Notes under the pieces: generated by a model | What the model was told of the DNA's origin: nothing | Databases searched by the model: none | What the model saw: the letters and a program-made list of their open reading frames with translations, nothing else | Shown: one piece after another, positions 8,284 to 18,628 of the stretch | Position numbering within the stretch: position 1 is the first letter of the stretch | How the letters are laid out: every line of letters starts with the position of its first letter | Position numbers and translations under genes: made by a program | NCBI GenBank assembly: GCA_022822005.1 | Contig: JAJECO010000096.1 | Coordinates: forward strand, 1-64,000 | Origin: Candidatus Poribacteria bacterium | Lineage (GTDB): Bacteria; Poribacteria; WGA-4E; PCPOR2b | Direction of reading: 5' to 3' | Length of the DNA stretch: 64,000 nucleotides

Positions 8284-9630
8284 CTAAAACGCCCCGGAGC
8301 GTTTGGCTTCCTTCGCTTTCTCCTCATCCACAAAGGCGAGCAAAATCAGCCCTACAATAAAGAAGACCATCAGTGAAACGATGGCTAATCGTGATGTTCC
8401 GGTAATTTGGCGTATGATGGCAAACACCAAGGGACCCCAAATCGCTGAGAATTTACTAAAGACGGAATAAAATCCGTAAAACTCAGCGGAGGCCTCTTCG
8501 GGAATCATCGCCCCGTAAAAGGAACGACTGAGTGCCTGTGAACCACTGAGCACGATCCCCACAACAATCCCCAAGATAAAAAATTCCGTAACGGTATGTA
8601 GAAAATAGGCATAGGTGACAACCCCACTCCAGAGGAGTAACGTTAACATCAAAGCCCGTTTCGCACCGATTTTACCGGCGATTCTACCGAATAGTAAGGC
8701 ACCGCCGGCAGCGATAATCTGAATCATCAGTAACGTGACCATCAAGACGGTTGCAGAAAATTTCAATTCTTCTTTCCCGTAAATCGTTGCCATCTTGATT
8801 ACCGTCTGAATCCCGTCGTTATAGATCATGAAAGCAATTAAGAACAGCAGCAGATGTTTGAAACGTCGAACCCTTCTAATCGTTGCGAGGGTTCGCGTTA
8901 TGCCAATGACGGCATAAGCGATTATCTTCGGTTGCGATTGGTACTTTTCAGGCATCGCCTCTATCGCCCCCGCCTCTTTCAGTTTTTTGAGCGTAAAGAG
9001 CGTAAACCCCGCCCACCATAAACCTGCCATTCCCAATCCAATGCGGGCCGCGAGCCCTTGACCAATCCCAATGATTCCACCGCCGGCAACCAGTCCCAAC
9101 GTAATGGCAAATTGCAACCCACCGCCGATGTAGCCGTAGGAAAACCCTTTACTGGATACCCAGTCCATTTTATCTTCGGAGGCAATCTGAGGCAGAAACG
9201 CGTCATAGAAGACATTCGCTCCCACATACCCAATCTGTGCGATTAGAAATAGGGTGGCGGTCTTCCATATATCCCCGGGCTGACAGAAGTAGAGTAACGT
9301 TGCACAGATGCTGCCCATATAGGCAAATGTGATCAGGAACTTTTTCTTAGATGAGGAGAAGTCTGATATAGTACCGAGAATAGGCGCAAACAGAAAGACA
9401 AACAGCGCCGCGGCGCTGGCCAGATACGCCCAGAGAGCAGCCGCGCTGACAACGGTGTTACCGATTTGGACACCGCCTTCGCCTACAATACCGTCGGCGA
9501 AATAGATCGGTAAAACGCCTGCCACTACTGTAGTTACATAAGCAGAGTTTGCCCAATCATACATGCACCAACCGAAAATCTGGGGACCACCTATAGTGTT
9601 GTCTGGATTTTTCTGCTCCATCTGTGTCAT
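8284..9630 (-). CDS. UMF1 / Atg22-like MFS transporter
   Basis: A 448-residue membrane protein with about 12 predicted transmembrane helices. The N-terminal signature GWCMYDWANSAYVTTVV is characteristic of the UMF1/Atg22-like branch of the major facilitator superfamily, which includes amino-acid effluxers of fungal vacuoles and uncharacterised bacterial permeases. The central cytoplasmic loop (about 205-240) is basic, as in MFS proteins. The start at 9630 has AAAGGAA upstream on the minus strand. The gene begins 13 bases after the stop of the upstream membrane protein gene, so the two are likely one operon. Substrate unknown. Confidence 0.88.
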   Translation of the reverse strand: MTQMEQKNPDNTIGGPQIFGWCMYDWANSAYVTTVVAGVLPIYFADGIVGEGGVQIGNTVVSAAALWAYLASAAALFVFLFAPILGTISDFSSSKKKFLITFAYMGSICATLLYFCQPGDIWKTATLFLIAQIGYVGANVFYDAFLPQIASEDKMDWVSSKGFSYGYIGGGLQFAITLGLVAGGGIIGIGQGLAARIGLGMAGLWWAGFTLFTLKKLKEAGAIEAMPEKYQSQPKIIAYAVIGITRTLATIRRVRRFKHLLLFLIAFMIYNDGIQTVIKMATIYGKEELKFSATVLMVTLLMIQIIAAGGALLFGRIAGKIGAKRALMLTLLLWSGVVTYAYFLHTVTEFFILGIVVGIVLSGSQALSRSFYGAMIPEEASAEFYGFYSVFSKFSAIWGPLVFAIIRQITGTSRLAIVSLMVFFIVGLILLAFVDEEKAKEAKRSGAF

Positions 9631-9643
9631 CCGTTAGTTCCTT

Positions 9644-10369
9644 TTACACATGATTGTTTTTTGGAGAAAGGGATCTCAACCAATCGCCAATTAAGAAAGG
9701 GGAGTAGACGGCAAAGAAAAGGACAAGTGCTATGCCATCTAAAATTGGTATATACCAGGGCCAAGGCGCGAAGAAGAAGGGAGATTTCGTATCCGGTGGT
9801 TCACAGATGAACATGTAGTTAGATTTCAGCAGCAGATTGACGCCTGCAATAACTACCATATAGAAATTGGCAAGCAGGAATGAACGGAATAAGCCCTTGA
9901 GGGTAGGACGCATTCTCAGTCCCCACGTCGCAAACAGCACACTGACGACAATACCACCATGTACAATAAAATATTGAAAAAAACGGTAGTGCGGAAAATC
10001 GACCCAAAGTTGAGGCGTGATAATGGCATTTAATGTGCCGACGATCCCCCAGAAATAACCGATTTCATAAAGAATCTGGTTCCGACACAACAGCGCAAAC
10101 ACCACGACAAAGAGTGCGACCCCGCAGATGTGGAGGGGCAGGCAACTCCGCACAAAGACACTGAACGATTGCACTGTTGCCGCCCGGTAAATCCAACCCC
10201 CAATTTCATTGATGATTAGTATTCCAGCCAAAAGGTAGCAAACTACATTTGTCAGAACAGATGAATCTGCATTCCGCACCAATACAGATAGCGCAATGGG
10301 CAGCGTGAGTGTTAGGGCTAGTACGACGACATGAGGAACGCCGAGAAATTGAAATTCAGAGGTTGGCAC
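9644..10369 (-). CDS. YwaF-like integral membrane protein (TIGR02206 type)
   Basis: A 241-residue protein with about six to seven transmembrane segments. LPLHICGVALF, YFWGIVGTLNAIITPQL and DFPHYRFFQYFIVHGG match the conserved core of the uncharacterised YwaF/TIGR02206 family, including the FPH and HG motifs. It starts with GTG at 10369, and AGGTGAG lies a few bases upstream. The leader carries a 20-bp palindrome (10386-10405). It is upstream of the MFS gene and downstream of purD on the same strand. Function in the family is unknown. Confidence 0.8.
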   Translation of the reverse strand: MPTSEFQFLGVPHVVVLALTLTLPIALSVLVRNADSSVLTNVVCYLLAGILIINEIGGWIYRAATVQSFSVFVRSCLPLHICGVALFVVVFALLCRNQILYEIGYFWGIVGTLNAIITPQLWVDFPHYRFFQYFIVHGGIVVSVLFATWGLRMRPTLKGLFRSFLLANFYMVVIAGVNLLLKSNYMFICEPPDTKSPFFFAPWPWYIPILDGIALVLFFAVYSPFLIGDWLRSLSPKNNHV

Positions 10370-10385
10370 AGCTGCTCACCTATAA

Positions 10386-10405
10386 GGAACGTAGATCTGC
10401 GTTCC
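10386..10405. repeat. AGATCT-centred palindrome, copy 1
   Basis: GGAACGTAGATCTGCGTTCC is a near-perfect palindrome. It sits about 17 bases upstream of the GTG start of the minus-strand gene at 10369, just before its AGGTGA ribosome site. A similar palindrome (27821-27840) sits just before the AGGTGA site of the gene at 27864. Confidence 0.6.
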
Positions 10406-10412
10406 CTACTAT

Positions 10413-11693
10413 CTACGAAGTCCGGTCTAATGCCCGGTATCCGATGTCACTCCGAAAGTGGGCTTGATCAAAGTGGATCTCCGCCACCCCGCGATACGCG
10501 CCTTCAATCGCAGATCTGATGTCAGGAGCGAGCGCGGTCACACCGAGTACCCTGCCACCTCCCGTGGCGATGTCTCCGTTTTGCATCTGGGTCCCTGCAT
10601 GAAAGACCGTCACACCTTCCACTGCGTCGGCTCGATCTAGACCGGTAATCACTTTGCCGGTTTCGTAAGGGTCAGGATACCCGCCTGATGCCATTACCAC
10701 ACACGTCGCCGCCTCAGGTTTCCATTTGCATTCCACCGTATCCAAAGTTCCACCAATGCAAGCATCCAGCATCGGCACAAGATCGCTCTCCATGCGGGTC
10801 AGCAACACCTGTGCTTCGGGGTCGCCAAGCCGGCAGTTGAACTCGATCACTTTGGGACCCGCCTCAGTAATCATCAATCCAACGTACAAAATGCCCTTGA
10901 AGGTGCGCCCCTCGGACGCCATCCCGCTGATAGCTGGACGCACGATTGTATTCATCACCTGTTCGTTGATTTCAGGCGTCATGACCGGTGCTGGCGAATA
11001 CGCACCCATCCCCCCGGTGTTTTTGCCTTTGTCGCCATCCAATGACATTTTGTGATCTTGCGAACTCACAAAAGGCAGACAGGATACACCATCTGTTAAG
11101 ACAGTGAAACTAGCTTCCTCGCCGAATAACGCTTCCTCGATCACTACCTTATCTCCTGCACTTCCGAAGTTCCGATCGACCATAACTTCCTGAACCGCTT
11201 TAACGGCGGTATCAAGCGTTAGCCCCGGAATAACGCCTTTCCCCGCAGCCAACCCATCCGCTTTGACAAAGACCGGCGCGTTAATTTCTTCAAGGTAAGC
11301 GATTGCTGCGTCCGCGTCCTCGAATGTGCGATATGCGGCGGTGGGGATGCCATTTTCTGCCATCAACCGCTTTGCGAAATCTTTGCTCGCTTCGAGAATT
11401 GCGGCTTTCTGATCCGGTCCAAACGCTCGGAGCCCTCGCGCCTGAAAGACATCAACGATACCCCTTGCCAACGGATCTTCGGGACCAACGACGGTCAGAT
11501 CTATCTTTTCTGTTTCTGCAAAGTCCGCGATTGCCGAGAAGTTGTCCTCTAAGGGAATTGGCCGGCATTCGGCGATTTGGGCGATGCCCGGATTCCCCGG
11601 CACACAGTACACCTTTTCAACAAGCGGACTTTGTACAATCTTCCAGACAAATGTGTGCTCTCTAGCACCGCTCCCAACAACTAAAATTCTCAT
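10413..11693 (-). CDS. purD: Phosphoribosylamine--glycine ligase
   Basis: A 426-residue GAR synthetase that joins glycine to 5-phosphoribosylamine with ATP in purine synthesis. The N-terminus MRILVVGSGAREH and the segment VVGPEDPLARGIVD are diagnostic. The ATP-grasp core follows, with VKADGLAAGKGV, GEEASF and EFNCRLGDPEAQ for nucleotide and Mg binding. Length is standard. AAGGAGA precedes the ATG at 11693. It stands apart from other pur genes here. The toxin-antitoxin pair lies directly upstream on the same strand, so read-through from that module into purD is possible. Confidence 0.98.
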   Translation of the reverse strand: MRILVVGSGAREHTFVWKIVQSPLVEKVYCVPGNPGIAQIAECRPIPLEDNFSAIADFAETEKIDLTVVGPEDPLARGIVDVFQARGLRAFGPDQKAAILEASKDFAKRLMAENGIPTAAYRTFEDADAAIAYLEEINAPVFVKADGLAAGKGVIPGLTLDTAVKAVQEVMVDRNFGSAGDKVVIEEALFGEEASFTVLTDGVSCLPFVSSQDHKMSLDGDKGKNTGGMGAYSPAPVMTPEINEQVMNTIVRPAISGMASEGRTFKGILYVGLMITEAGPKVIEFNCRLGDPEAQVLLTRMESDLVPMLDACIGGTLDTVECKWKPEAATCVVMASGGYPDPYETGKVITGLDRADAVEGVTVFHAGTQMQNGDIATGGGRVLGVTALAPDIRSAIEGAYRGVAEIHFDQAHFRSDIGYRALDRTS

Positions 11694-11741
11694 TGAGTTC
11701 TCCTTGATCTGGGGTGAAAGGCTTCAGTAATTGTCTGAATC

Positions 11742-11774
11742 GCGGATTAAGCGGATTAAAGGATTATACGGATT
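11742..11774. repeat. Short GGATTA tandem repeat
   Basis: Four imperfect units: GCGGATTA (11742-11749), GCGGATTA (11751-11758), AGGATTA (11760-11766) and CGGATT (11769-11774). They fill the spacer between the antitoxin stop and purD. Such degenerate GGATTA runs can vary in copy number by slippage. Confidence 0.7.
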
Positions 11775-11783
11775 CAAATGCAG

Positions 11784-12092
11784 TTAGTTTTCTCGTGCTT
11801 CAATCGAAAATTTCAATCCCAATCCATGCAGTATTTTGCTCATGGTGTTTAGTTGTGGATTCCCATTTTCCGAAAGGGCTTTATAAAGTCCTTCATGGGT
11901 TAGGTTGACGCGCTCGGCCAATTTAGACATGCCGCCTTGCGCCTCTGCGACATCTCTCACCGCAAGTAAAAATGCTTCTATATCCTCGTTTTTCTCGTAA
12001 TCCTCAAGTGCAACAGAAAGATATATCTTTGCGTCTTCTGGATCGCGTAGTTGTTCAATATGATAATCCTTGAAGTTTCTATAGTTACTCAT
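11784..12092 (-). CDS. HTH antitoxin, putative addiction module (COG3636-like)
   Basis: A 102-residue protein of the type annotated as probable addiction module antidote. The N-terminal half is acidic (DPEDAKIYLSVALEDYE). The C-terminal half is a helix-turn-helix of the Cro/HigA type (MSKLAERVNLTHEGLYKAL, then GNPQLNTMSKILHGLGL). The family represses its own operon and binds the cognate RelE-like toxin. Its start overlaps the toxin gene stop by 8 bases, implying translational coupling. The toxin-first order matches higBA systems. Confidence 0.87.
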   Translation of the reverse strand: MSNYRNFKDYHIEQLRDPEDAKIYLSVALEDYEKNEDIEAFLLAVRDVAEAQGGMSKLAERVNLTHEGLYKALSENGNPQLNTMSKILHGLGLKFSIEAREN

Positions 12093-12417
12093 TCTCTATC
12101 TCCCTTGAATTATGTTCTCTCCAATCCCCTTTTGCTCGTTCTATGTCTCGACTTTGCGAAGATTTATCCCCTCCTCGCAATAGCAAAATAGCATCATCTC
12201 CGATTTTGCCAAAGTAGATTCGGTAGCCTGCCCCAAACTGCAACCGAAATTCAAATATACCCCCGCCCACTGATCGATAATCACCTAAATTTTCGGTTTC
12301 CTCAATTCGCCTCAAGCGATTTCGGATTCTAGCAACCGTCACTTTATCCCTAATAGCAGAAAGCCATTCAATAAAAGGTTCATTCCCATTCTGGTTTCGA
12401 TATATTTCTATGTCCAT
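12085..12417 (-). CDS. RelE/HigB-like toxin (phage Gp49-like, COG3657 type)
   Basis: A 110-residue protein, probably a ribosome-dependent mRNA interferase of the RelE superfamily. Family features are the N-terminal strand MDIEIYRNQNGNEPFIEWL, the basic helix RIRNRLRRIEETENLGDYRSVGGG, and FEFRLQFGAGYRIYFGKI followed by ILLLRGGDKSSQSRDI. That last part is the typical toxin core with Arg, Tyr and Lys residues. The ATG at 12417 is preferred. An upstream TTG at 12444 in frame lacks a ribosome site and adds an unlikely leader. The gene lies downstream of pdxJ on the same strand and overlaps the antitoxin gene. Confidence 0.88.
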   Translation of the reverse strand: MDIEIYRNQNGNEPFIEWLSAIRDKVTVARIRNRLRRIEETENLGDYRSVGGGIFEFRLQFGAGYRIYFGKIGDDAILLLRGGDKSSQSRDIERAKGDWREHNSREIENE

Positions 12418-12556
12418 AGTCCAATCGTAAACGACAACTGACAAATTGTAAATGGAAGATCACTATCCACGCTTACACAAGATAGATTACTGCTAAACTT
12501 GAAACCGTGCCATTGCCTGAATCACTGATTAGATTGTATCATTTGATAAAAAATGG

Positions 12557-13282
12557 TCACGCCACTTCCTGACCCAACGCAGACCGGTAGTCCTTGACGG
12601 ATTGTTCAAGGCCGACATAGAGGGCATGCGCCATTAAGTGATGGCCAATCGAAACCTCAAGCAGACCGGGGAGAGTTCTCATGCGCGGTAGATTTTCTAA
12701 ATTGAGATCATGCCCTGCATTAATGCCAAGTCCCATGCTGACCGCCGTCTCCGCAGCTTTGACAAGTAAGCCAAACTCGTGCGCAATCTCCTGCTCCGTT
12801 TTCGCCCACGCATAAGGCGCGGTATAGAATTCAACCCGATCCGCCCCCACCGCCTTCGCCAATTCGACTTGATGAAGATCTGTGCCGCTGAATAGACTGA
12901 CACGGATGCCAGCATCCTTGAGCCGTTGAATGACCGGTTTGAGTCCTTCACCTTCCGCCGTTAGATCCCAACCGTGGTCGCTCGTCACCTCGCCCGGTGT
13001 GACGGGAACGAGTGTGCACTGATCGGGGCGTACCTCTATCACCATATCCAATAGGTCGGGTCGGGGATCGCCCTCAACGTTATATTCGACTGTAACCATC
13101 TCGGCAATTTCGTAGACATCGTGAGGCTTGATGTGTCGTTGATCTTCCCGCGGGTGCACCGTAATCCCCTGTGCGCCGGTATTGATGCAGGTCTGTACCG
13201 CTTGAATGACATTCGGAACATCTTCGCCTCTGGAATTTCTTAGCGTTGCAACCTTATTGACGTTCACACTCAGGTTAATCAT
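12557..13282 (-). CDS. pdxJ: Pyridoxine 5'-phosphate synthase
   Basis: A 241-residue TIM-barrel enzyme of the DXP-dependent vitamin B6 route. It condenses 1-deoxyxylulose 5-phosphate with 3-amino-2-oxopropyl phosphate. The N-terminus (LSVNVNKVATLRN) and the catalytic block HPREDQRHI with His43, Arg45 and His50 are clear. A second signature is GLGINAGHDLNLENL, and EVSIGHHLMAHAL near the C-terminus holds the phosphate-binding region. Length is normal. AAGGATAAGG lies upstream of the ATG. No other B6 gene is nearby. The B6 link to the neighbouring glutamate synthase is not functional as far as the sequence shows. Confidence 0.97.
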   Translation of the reverse strand: MINLSVNVNKVATLRNSRGEDVPNVIQAVQTCINTGAQGITVHPREDQRHIKPHDVYEIAEMVTVEYNVEGDPRPDLLDMVIEVRPDQCTLVPVTPGEVTSDHGWDLTAEGEGLKPVIQRLKDAGIRVSLFSGTDLHQVELAKAVGADRVEFYTAPYAWAKTEQEIAHEFGLLVKAAETAVSMGLGINAGHDLNLENLPRMRTLPGLLEVSIGHHLMAHALYVGLEQSVKDYRSALGQEVA

Positions 13283-13381
13283 TACCTTATCCTTCCATCA
13301 TCATGTTTTAAGGGTTTCATTATGCAAATTTGAGGTGGGATTGTCAACCATAATTGTTTGGGCAGGGGTAAGGAAATTTAC

Positions 13382-13410
13382 TTGACATGGACACGTATGT
13401 GATGTATTAT
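13382..13410 (+). promoter_or_regulatory. Strong predicted sigma70 promoter for gltB, with long leader
   Basis: A consensus -35 TTGACA (13382-13387), a 17-bp spacer and -10 TATTAT (13405-13410). The start of gltB is at 13732, so the leader would be about 315 bases. I find no recognisable riboswitch or terminator in the leader. The rest of the 13283-13731 gap shows no gene. It is the best-matching promoter in the window together with 34311-34339. Confidence 0.75.
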
Positions 13411-13731
13411 AACAAGTCTATTTGCCATAATCTTTCACCGAATGTCGTGTCCTCGAAGTAAGCGTAACAGATTCCCACTAAATGATTTTCCTTCCTGAAC
13501 CTTCATCTCATCGAAATGTTTCAGCAAGTAATCATTAGGTCTCGCACGATTGGGAGGACATTCTCCTGTGTCTGCCGCCCCATTCTGAGGGAGTGTTTGT
13601 CATTGATTCAGGGAATATAATCAGGACACTATCAGGGTAGAAGAAAGTCAGAGATAAAGTAAATAAAAACCGCAGCAAGAGTAACAAAGAGATACGGATT
13701 CTCGGAACGAAGTAGAACAGGAAAGGCCAAC

Positions 13732-16700
13732 ATGAAAGGAAAGATACGTATTCCGAAAAAGCAAGGACTCTATAACCCCGCCAACGAACATGATGCTTGT
13801 GGTATCGGTTTTATCGTCAACATCAAGGGTGAAAAATCGAATACGCTCGTACGTCAGGCGCTAGATGCGCTAGTTTGTCTTGACCATCGGGGTGCCCGCG
13901 GCGCCGAAGAAAATACCGGGGACGGCGCGGGTATCTTGATGCAGGTCCCGCATAACTTCCTTCAACATGCCTGCGAAGATGTAGGAATTGATCTCCCCGA
14001 TTCAAAACAGTACGGCGTTGGTATGGTATTTTTCACCGATACCGAGGACGGTGAACTCCTTCAACGTTGTAAGCAAAAACTTGAGGAAATTGTTGTTGAA
14101 GAAGGGCAAACGGTTTTGGGCTGGCGAGAAGTTCCTACCGATAATTCCTATCTGGGACCAATTTCCCGCTCTTCCGAGCCTGCGGTATGGCAGATTTTTG
14201 TCGGTAAAAATCCCAGTATCGAAGATGATCTCGCCTTTGAGCGTAAGTTGTATGTAATTCGGAAGCGTGCCTCCAATATCATCCGATACGGTGGGATGGA
14301 TGAAGATTTCTATATTCCCAGCCTATCTAACCGGACTATCGTCTATAAGGGGATGCTCACACCGATGCAGGTCCCCGAATTCTATCCCGAACTCAAGGAT
14401 TCTCGGATGGACGCGTCGATCGTCCTACTGCATTCTCGATTTTCGACGAACACCTTCCCAAGCTGGGCACGGTCTCACCCGTACCGATACATGATCCATA
14501 ACGGCGAAATCAATACCGTGCGCGGGAACCAGAACTGGATGAAAACCCGTCAGGCGATGTTAGCATCCGAGTTGTTCGGTGATGACCTACCGAAACTTTT
14601 CCCCATCCTTGACGAGGACGGAAGTGATACCGCTATCTTCGATAACTGTCTGGAGTTTCTCGCGCTCTCTGGTAGATCATTACCTCACTCCGTGATGATG
14701 ATGATTCCAGAGCCGTGGGAAAACCATGAGAGCATGAGTCCTGAGAGACGTGCATTTTATGAATACCACAGCTGTTTAATGGAGCCGTGGGATGGTCCCG
14801 CCTCCATCGCCTTTACCGACGGTACGGTTGTCGGTGCTTCCCTAGACCGAAACGGTTTCCGTCCCTCCCGTTACTATATCACAACAGATGACATGCTCGT
14901 GTTGGCTTCGGAAACCGGAGTGCTAGATATACCTGCTGAACGAGTCGCCTATAAGGGGCGCCTCCAACCGGGTAGGATCCTTCTGATTGATACGGAGGCA
15001 GGGCGCATCATCAGCGATGATGAAGCTAAGGATGAAATTGCCGCTGAACATCCGTATGGTCAATGGCTAAACGAACACCTCACTTCGCTGAAAGATCTAC
15101 CGACGGTTGAGCCGAAAGAAACTGAGAAGGAACACGACAAAATACTACAACGCCAACAGGCGTTTGGATATACATTTGAGGATCAGCGTATCTTCCTTGG
15201 ACCCATGTCGAAAATCGGTCGTGATCCCGTCGGCTCAATGGGGAATGATGCCTCTTTGGCAGTACTCTCTAATCGACCGCAGCTACTTTATAACTACTTC
15301 AAACAGCTATTCGCGCAAGTTACCAATCCCCCACTGGATCCGCTCAAGGAAGAGATTATCACTTCGTCTGAAACAACGATAGGTCCTGAACGCAATCTGC
15401 TCGTGCCAGAGCCAGAGAACTGTCGTCAGATTCACCTTGATACGCCAGTTATTTCAGATGAGGAGTTAGAGCAGTTGCGCCGGGTTGATCTGCCCGGGCT
15501 CAAATCTACTACCCTGCCAATCTTGTTCAACGTCGCCGATGGAGAGCACGGACTTGAAACGGCAATGGAGGAACTCTTTCAAGCTGCCGATCGCGCGATT
15601 GAAGATGATTATACAATTATCATCTTGTCTGACCGCGGCGTTAATGAAAAATCTGCACCTATCCCCGCGCTGCTGGCTGTTGCGGGTCTCCACCATCATC
15701 TAATCCGGTGTGGCACACGCACGAAAGTCGGCATTGCGCTTGAATCGGGTGAGCCCCGCGAGGTGCATCACTTCTGCCTACTGACTGGTTACGGCGTCCA
15801 AGCAGTTAATCCTTACATGGCGTTTGAAAGTCTTGCGGATATGATCGCCGAGGGGCAACTGACGGATATTGAATATCAAGACGCAGTCAAGGGATTTATC
15901 AAATCAGCGACCAAAGGCGTGGTTAAAGTCATGGCAAAAATGGGAATTTCAACCATTAAGTCATACCGAGGCGCGCAAATCTTTGAGGCTATCGGCATCA
16001 AACAAGAGGTCGTTGACCGTTACTTCACTTGGACAGAAACTCGCGTGGAAGGCATTGGACTTGATGTTATCGCTCACGAAGCTCTGATGCGCCATCGTGC
16101 AGCCTTCCCAGAAATTCCTGTTGATAACCGTACCCTCGATGTCGGCGGGCATTTCCAATGGCGACAAGATGGTGAATATCACCTGTTCAATCCAGCCACG
16201 GTTCATAAGTTGCAGTTGGCTGCCCGAACCAATAATTACGGGGTCTATAAAGACTACGCAAAGCTGATTAATGACTATTCTCGGAACATGGCGACGCTGC
16301 GCGGACTCCTAGACATGAAGTTCCCCAACGAACCGATCCCGATTGACGAAGTAGAACCGGTTGAGGCAATCTGTAAACGTTTCAAGAGCGGTGCCATGTC
16401 TTACGGCTCCATTAGCAAGGAAGCACACGAAGCGTTAGCGATTGCAATGAACCGTATCGGTGGAAAGAGCAATACCGGTGAGGGCGGCGAGGATCCCGCG
16501 CGGTATTTCCTCGAACCCAACGGCGACTCCAAGAATAGTGCTATTAAGCAGGTCGCCTCCGGCAGATTCGGCGTCACCAGTAACTACTTAGTGAATGCGC
16601 AGGAACTTCAGATCAAAATGGCTCAAGGTGCCAAGCCCGGCGAAGGCGGTGAGCTCCCCGGCAGAAAAGTCTACCCGTGGATCGCTACGGTGCGTCACTC

Positions 16701-18327
16701 GACACCGGGAGTTGAACTGATTTCACCACCACCGCACCACGACATCTATTCCATTGAAGATCTCGCTCAACTCATCCACGACCTGAAAAACTCCAACCAC
16801 TACGCACGGATTAACGTTAAGTTGGTATCCGAAGTTGGTGTCGGTACTATCGCCGCTGGTGTGGCAAAAGGACACGCAGATGTCGTGTTAATCAGCGGAC
16901 TGGATGGCGGCACCGGTGCTTCACCACAGACCAGCATCAAACACGCTGGTTTGCCTTGGGAACTTGGAGTGGCAGAGACCCATCAGACCCTTGTGCTGAA
17001 CAATTTGCGTTCTCGTATTATCGTAGAAACGGACGGCCAACTTAAAACCGGTCGAGATGTTATTGTCGCCGCGCTGCTGGGTGCCGAAGAGTTCGGTTTT
17101 GCGACCACAGCACTGGTAACACTCGGCTGTATTATGATGCGCGTCTGCCATTTGGATACCTGTCCAGTGGGTGTAGCAACGCAAAATCCAGAGCTGCGCA
17201 AGAAATTTATGGGTGATCCCTCCCACGTCGTGAATTTCATGCATTTCATCGCACAGGATATGCGTGAAATTATGGCGCAGTTGGGAGTTCGCACGGTTAA
17301 CGAGCTAATCGGTCGTACCGACCTACTTGAGCCGCAAAAGGCGGTTGAACACTGGAAAGCAAAGGGGATCGATCTGTCGCCGATACTCTATCAACCTCAA
17401 GTGGGACCGGAAATTGGTCGCTACTGTCAAATTGACCAAGACCACGGTTTGGACAAAGCTCTGGACAACGAAGTCCTGTTAGACTTTTGTGAACCTGCCT
17501 TACAGGACGGGACAAAAGTTACAGGCTCTTTTCCGATCAAGAATACCAATCGGGTTGTTGGTACAATCATGGGCAGCGAATTGACCCGTCGCAATGGACC
17601 CGAAGGACTGCCTGAAGATACCATCGATATTCATTTTGAAGGGTCAGCGGGGCAATCCTTTGGGGCGTTTACGCCGCCTGGCGTCACGTTCCGTCTTGAA
17701 GGTGATGCGAATGACTATTTCGGCAAAGGACTCTGCGGCAGCAAATTAATTGTTTATCCTCCCAAAGAATCCATATTCAAATCTGAAGAGAACATCATTA
17801 TCGGTAACGTCGCTTTTTATGGAGCAACCAATGGTGAAGCCTATATCCGTGGAATGGCGGGTGAACGGTTCTGTGTCCGGAACAGCGGGGTCCGTGCGGT
17901 CGTCGAGGCCGTAGGTGACCATGGCTGTGAATACATGACAGGCGGCAGAGTCGTTGTTCTCGGTAAAACGGGACGAAACTTTGCTGGTGGGATGTCCGGT
18001 GGAATCGCCTATGTACTTGACCGCGATGACGATTTCTCTATCCGCTGTAATCAAGAACAATGCGACCTTGAACGCTTGGAGGATCCGGTGGAGATCATGG
18101 AGGTCAAGGGGATGATCCAGAAACATGCAGAGTATACTGGCAGCGAACTTGCCTTGCAAATTTTGGAGGACTGGGAAAACACGCTCCCCCAATTCGTCAA
18201 GGTTATGCCGCAAGATTACAAAAGAATTCTTGATGCACTTGAAGAAGCACAATCAGAAGGGTTTGAGGGAGATGACGCTTGGCTAGAAGCGTTTCGGCGC
18301 GGTGTTGCCGCTGAGGCAGCAGCTTAA
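13732..18327 (+). CDS. gltB: Glutamate synthase large (alpha) subunit
   Basis: A 1531-residue glutamine amidotransferase/synthase that makes glutamate from glutamine and 2-oxoglutarate. The class II amidotransferase domain starts at Cys23 (HDACGIGF), which must become the N-terminal nucleophile after removal of 22 residues. A central domain follows (about 470-760), then the FMN/2-oxoglutarate TIM barrel (about 820-1240). The 3Fe-4S cysteines are Cys1133, Cys1139 and Cys1144. The C-terminal GXGXG helix domain (about 1270-1470) completes the full-length protein. Its last 65 bases are repeated at 19020-19084, beyond the brnTA module, showing that the gltB-gltD junction has been rearranged. Confidence 0.98.
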   Translation: MKGKIRIPKKQGLYNPANEHDACGIGFIVNIKGEKSNTLVRQALDALVCLDHRGARGAEENTGDGAGILMQVPHNFLQHACEDVGIDLPDSKQYGVGMVFFTDTEDGELLQRCKQKLEEIVVEEGQTVLGWREVPTDNSYLGPISRSSEPAVWQIFVGKNPSIEDDLAFERKLYVIRKRASNIIRYGGMDEDFYIPSLSNRTIVYKGMLTPMQVPEFYPELKDSRMDASIVLLHSRFSTNTFPSWARSHPYRYMIHNGEINTVRGNQNWMKTRQAMLASELFGDDLPKLFPILDEDGSDTAIFDNCLEFLALSGRSLPHSVMMMIPEPWENHESMSPERRAFYEYHSCLMEPWDGPASIAFTDGTVVGASLDRNGFRPSRYYITTDDMLVLASETGVLDIPAERVAYKGRLQPGRILLIDTEAGRIISDDEAKDEIAAEHPYGQWLNEHLTSLKDLPTVEPKETEKEHDKILQRQQAFGYTFEDQRIFLGPMSKIGRDPVGSMGNDASLAVLSNRPQLLYNYFKQLFAQVTNPPLDPLKEEIITSSETTIGPERNLLVPEPENCRQIHLDTPVISDEELEQLRRVDLPGLKSTTLPILFNVADGEHGLETAMEELFQAADRAIEDDYTIIILSDRGVNEKSAPIPALLAVAGLHHHLIRCGTRTKVGIALESGEPREVHHFCLLTGYGVQAVNPYMAFESLADMIAEGQLTDIEYQDAVKGFIKSATKGVVKVMAKMGISTIKSYRGAQIFEAIGIKQEVVDRYFTWTETRVEGIGLDVIAHEALMRHRAAFPEIPVDNRTLDVGGHFQWRQDGEYHLFNPATVHKLQLAARTNNYGVYKDYAKLINDYSRNMATLRGLLDMKFPNEPIPIDEVEPVEAICKRFKSGAMSYGSISKEAHEALAIAMNRIGGKSNTGEGGEDPARYFLEPNGDSKNSAIKQVASGRFGVTSNYLVNAQELQIKMAQGAKPGEGGELPGRKVYPWIATVRHSTPGVELISPPPHHDIYSIEDLAQLIHDLKNSNHYARINVKLVSEVGVGTIAAGVAKGHADVVLISGLDGGTGASPQTSIKHAGLPWELGVAETHQTLVLNNLRSRIIVETDGQLKTGRDVIVAALLGAEEFGFATTALVTLGCIMMRVCHLDTCPVGVATQNPELRKKFMGDPSHVVNFMHFIAQDMREIMAQLGVRTVNELIGRTDLLEPQKAVEHWKAKGIDLSPILYQPQVGPEIGRYCQIDQDHGLDKALDNEVLLDFCEPALQDGTKVTGSFPIKNTNRVVGTIMGSELTRRNGPEGLPEDTIDIHFEGSAGQSFGAFTPPGVTFRLEGDANDYFGKGLCGSKLIVYPPKESIFKSEENIIIGNVAFYGATNGEAYIRGMAGERFCVRNSGVRAVVEAVGDHGCEYMTGGRVVVLGKTGRNFAGGMSGGIAYVLDRDDDFSIRCNQEQCDLERLEDPVEIMEVKGMIQKHAEYTGSELALQILEDWENTLPQFVKVMPQDYKRILDALEEAQSEGFEGDDAWLEAFRRGVAAEAAA
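18262..18326 (+). repeat. Direct repeat, copy A: 3' end of gltB
   Basis: These 65 bases encode the gltB C-terminus ([11 protein letters not shown] to the poly-Ala tail). They match 19020-19084 at 64 of 65 positions; the single difference is C versus A in the codon before SGV/RGV. Similarity continues weakly about 20 bases further upstream. Copies A and B bracket the brnTA genes. Confidence 0.92.
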
Positions 18328-18328
18328 A

Positions 18329-18628
18329 ATGAGATCTTCCGACCAGTTTGAATGGGACGAAAAGAAGAACCAAGAGAATTTCAGGAATCATAAGATTCGC
18401 TTCGAGGAAGCCAAAGCCATTTTTGATCACTCTGTGTGGACTCGCATTGATGATCGAAACAATTATGGTGAGTTGAGGGAAATCTCGGTTGGTGATATTG
18501 GCAATTTCGTCCTAGTCACGGTTGTTCACACAGACCGAAATGGTCGAACACGCATCATATCTGCCCGAAAAGCAACACGGAGAGAAAGGACTGCATATTA
18601 TGACCATCTCGCAAGAACGGCTACGTGA
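18329..18628 (+). CDS. brnT: BrnT family ribonuclease toxin
   Basis: A 99-residue type II toxin with a RelE-like fold that cleaves RNA. The family pattern is clear: FEWDEKKNQENFRNHKIRFEEA at the N-terminus, then AIFDHS, and a C-terminal RIISARKATRRERTAYYD with the conserved Arg/Tyr region. It begins one base after the gltB stop with no independent spacer, so it may be transcribed from the glt promoter. An in-frame codon at 18302 lies within gltB and is not needed. It overlaps brnA by 29 bases. Confidence 0.93.
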   Translation: MRSSDQFEWDEKKNQENFRNHKIRFEEAKAIFDHSVWTRIDDRNNYGELREISVGDIGNFVLVTVVHTDRNGRTRIISARKATRRERTAYYDHLARTAT

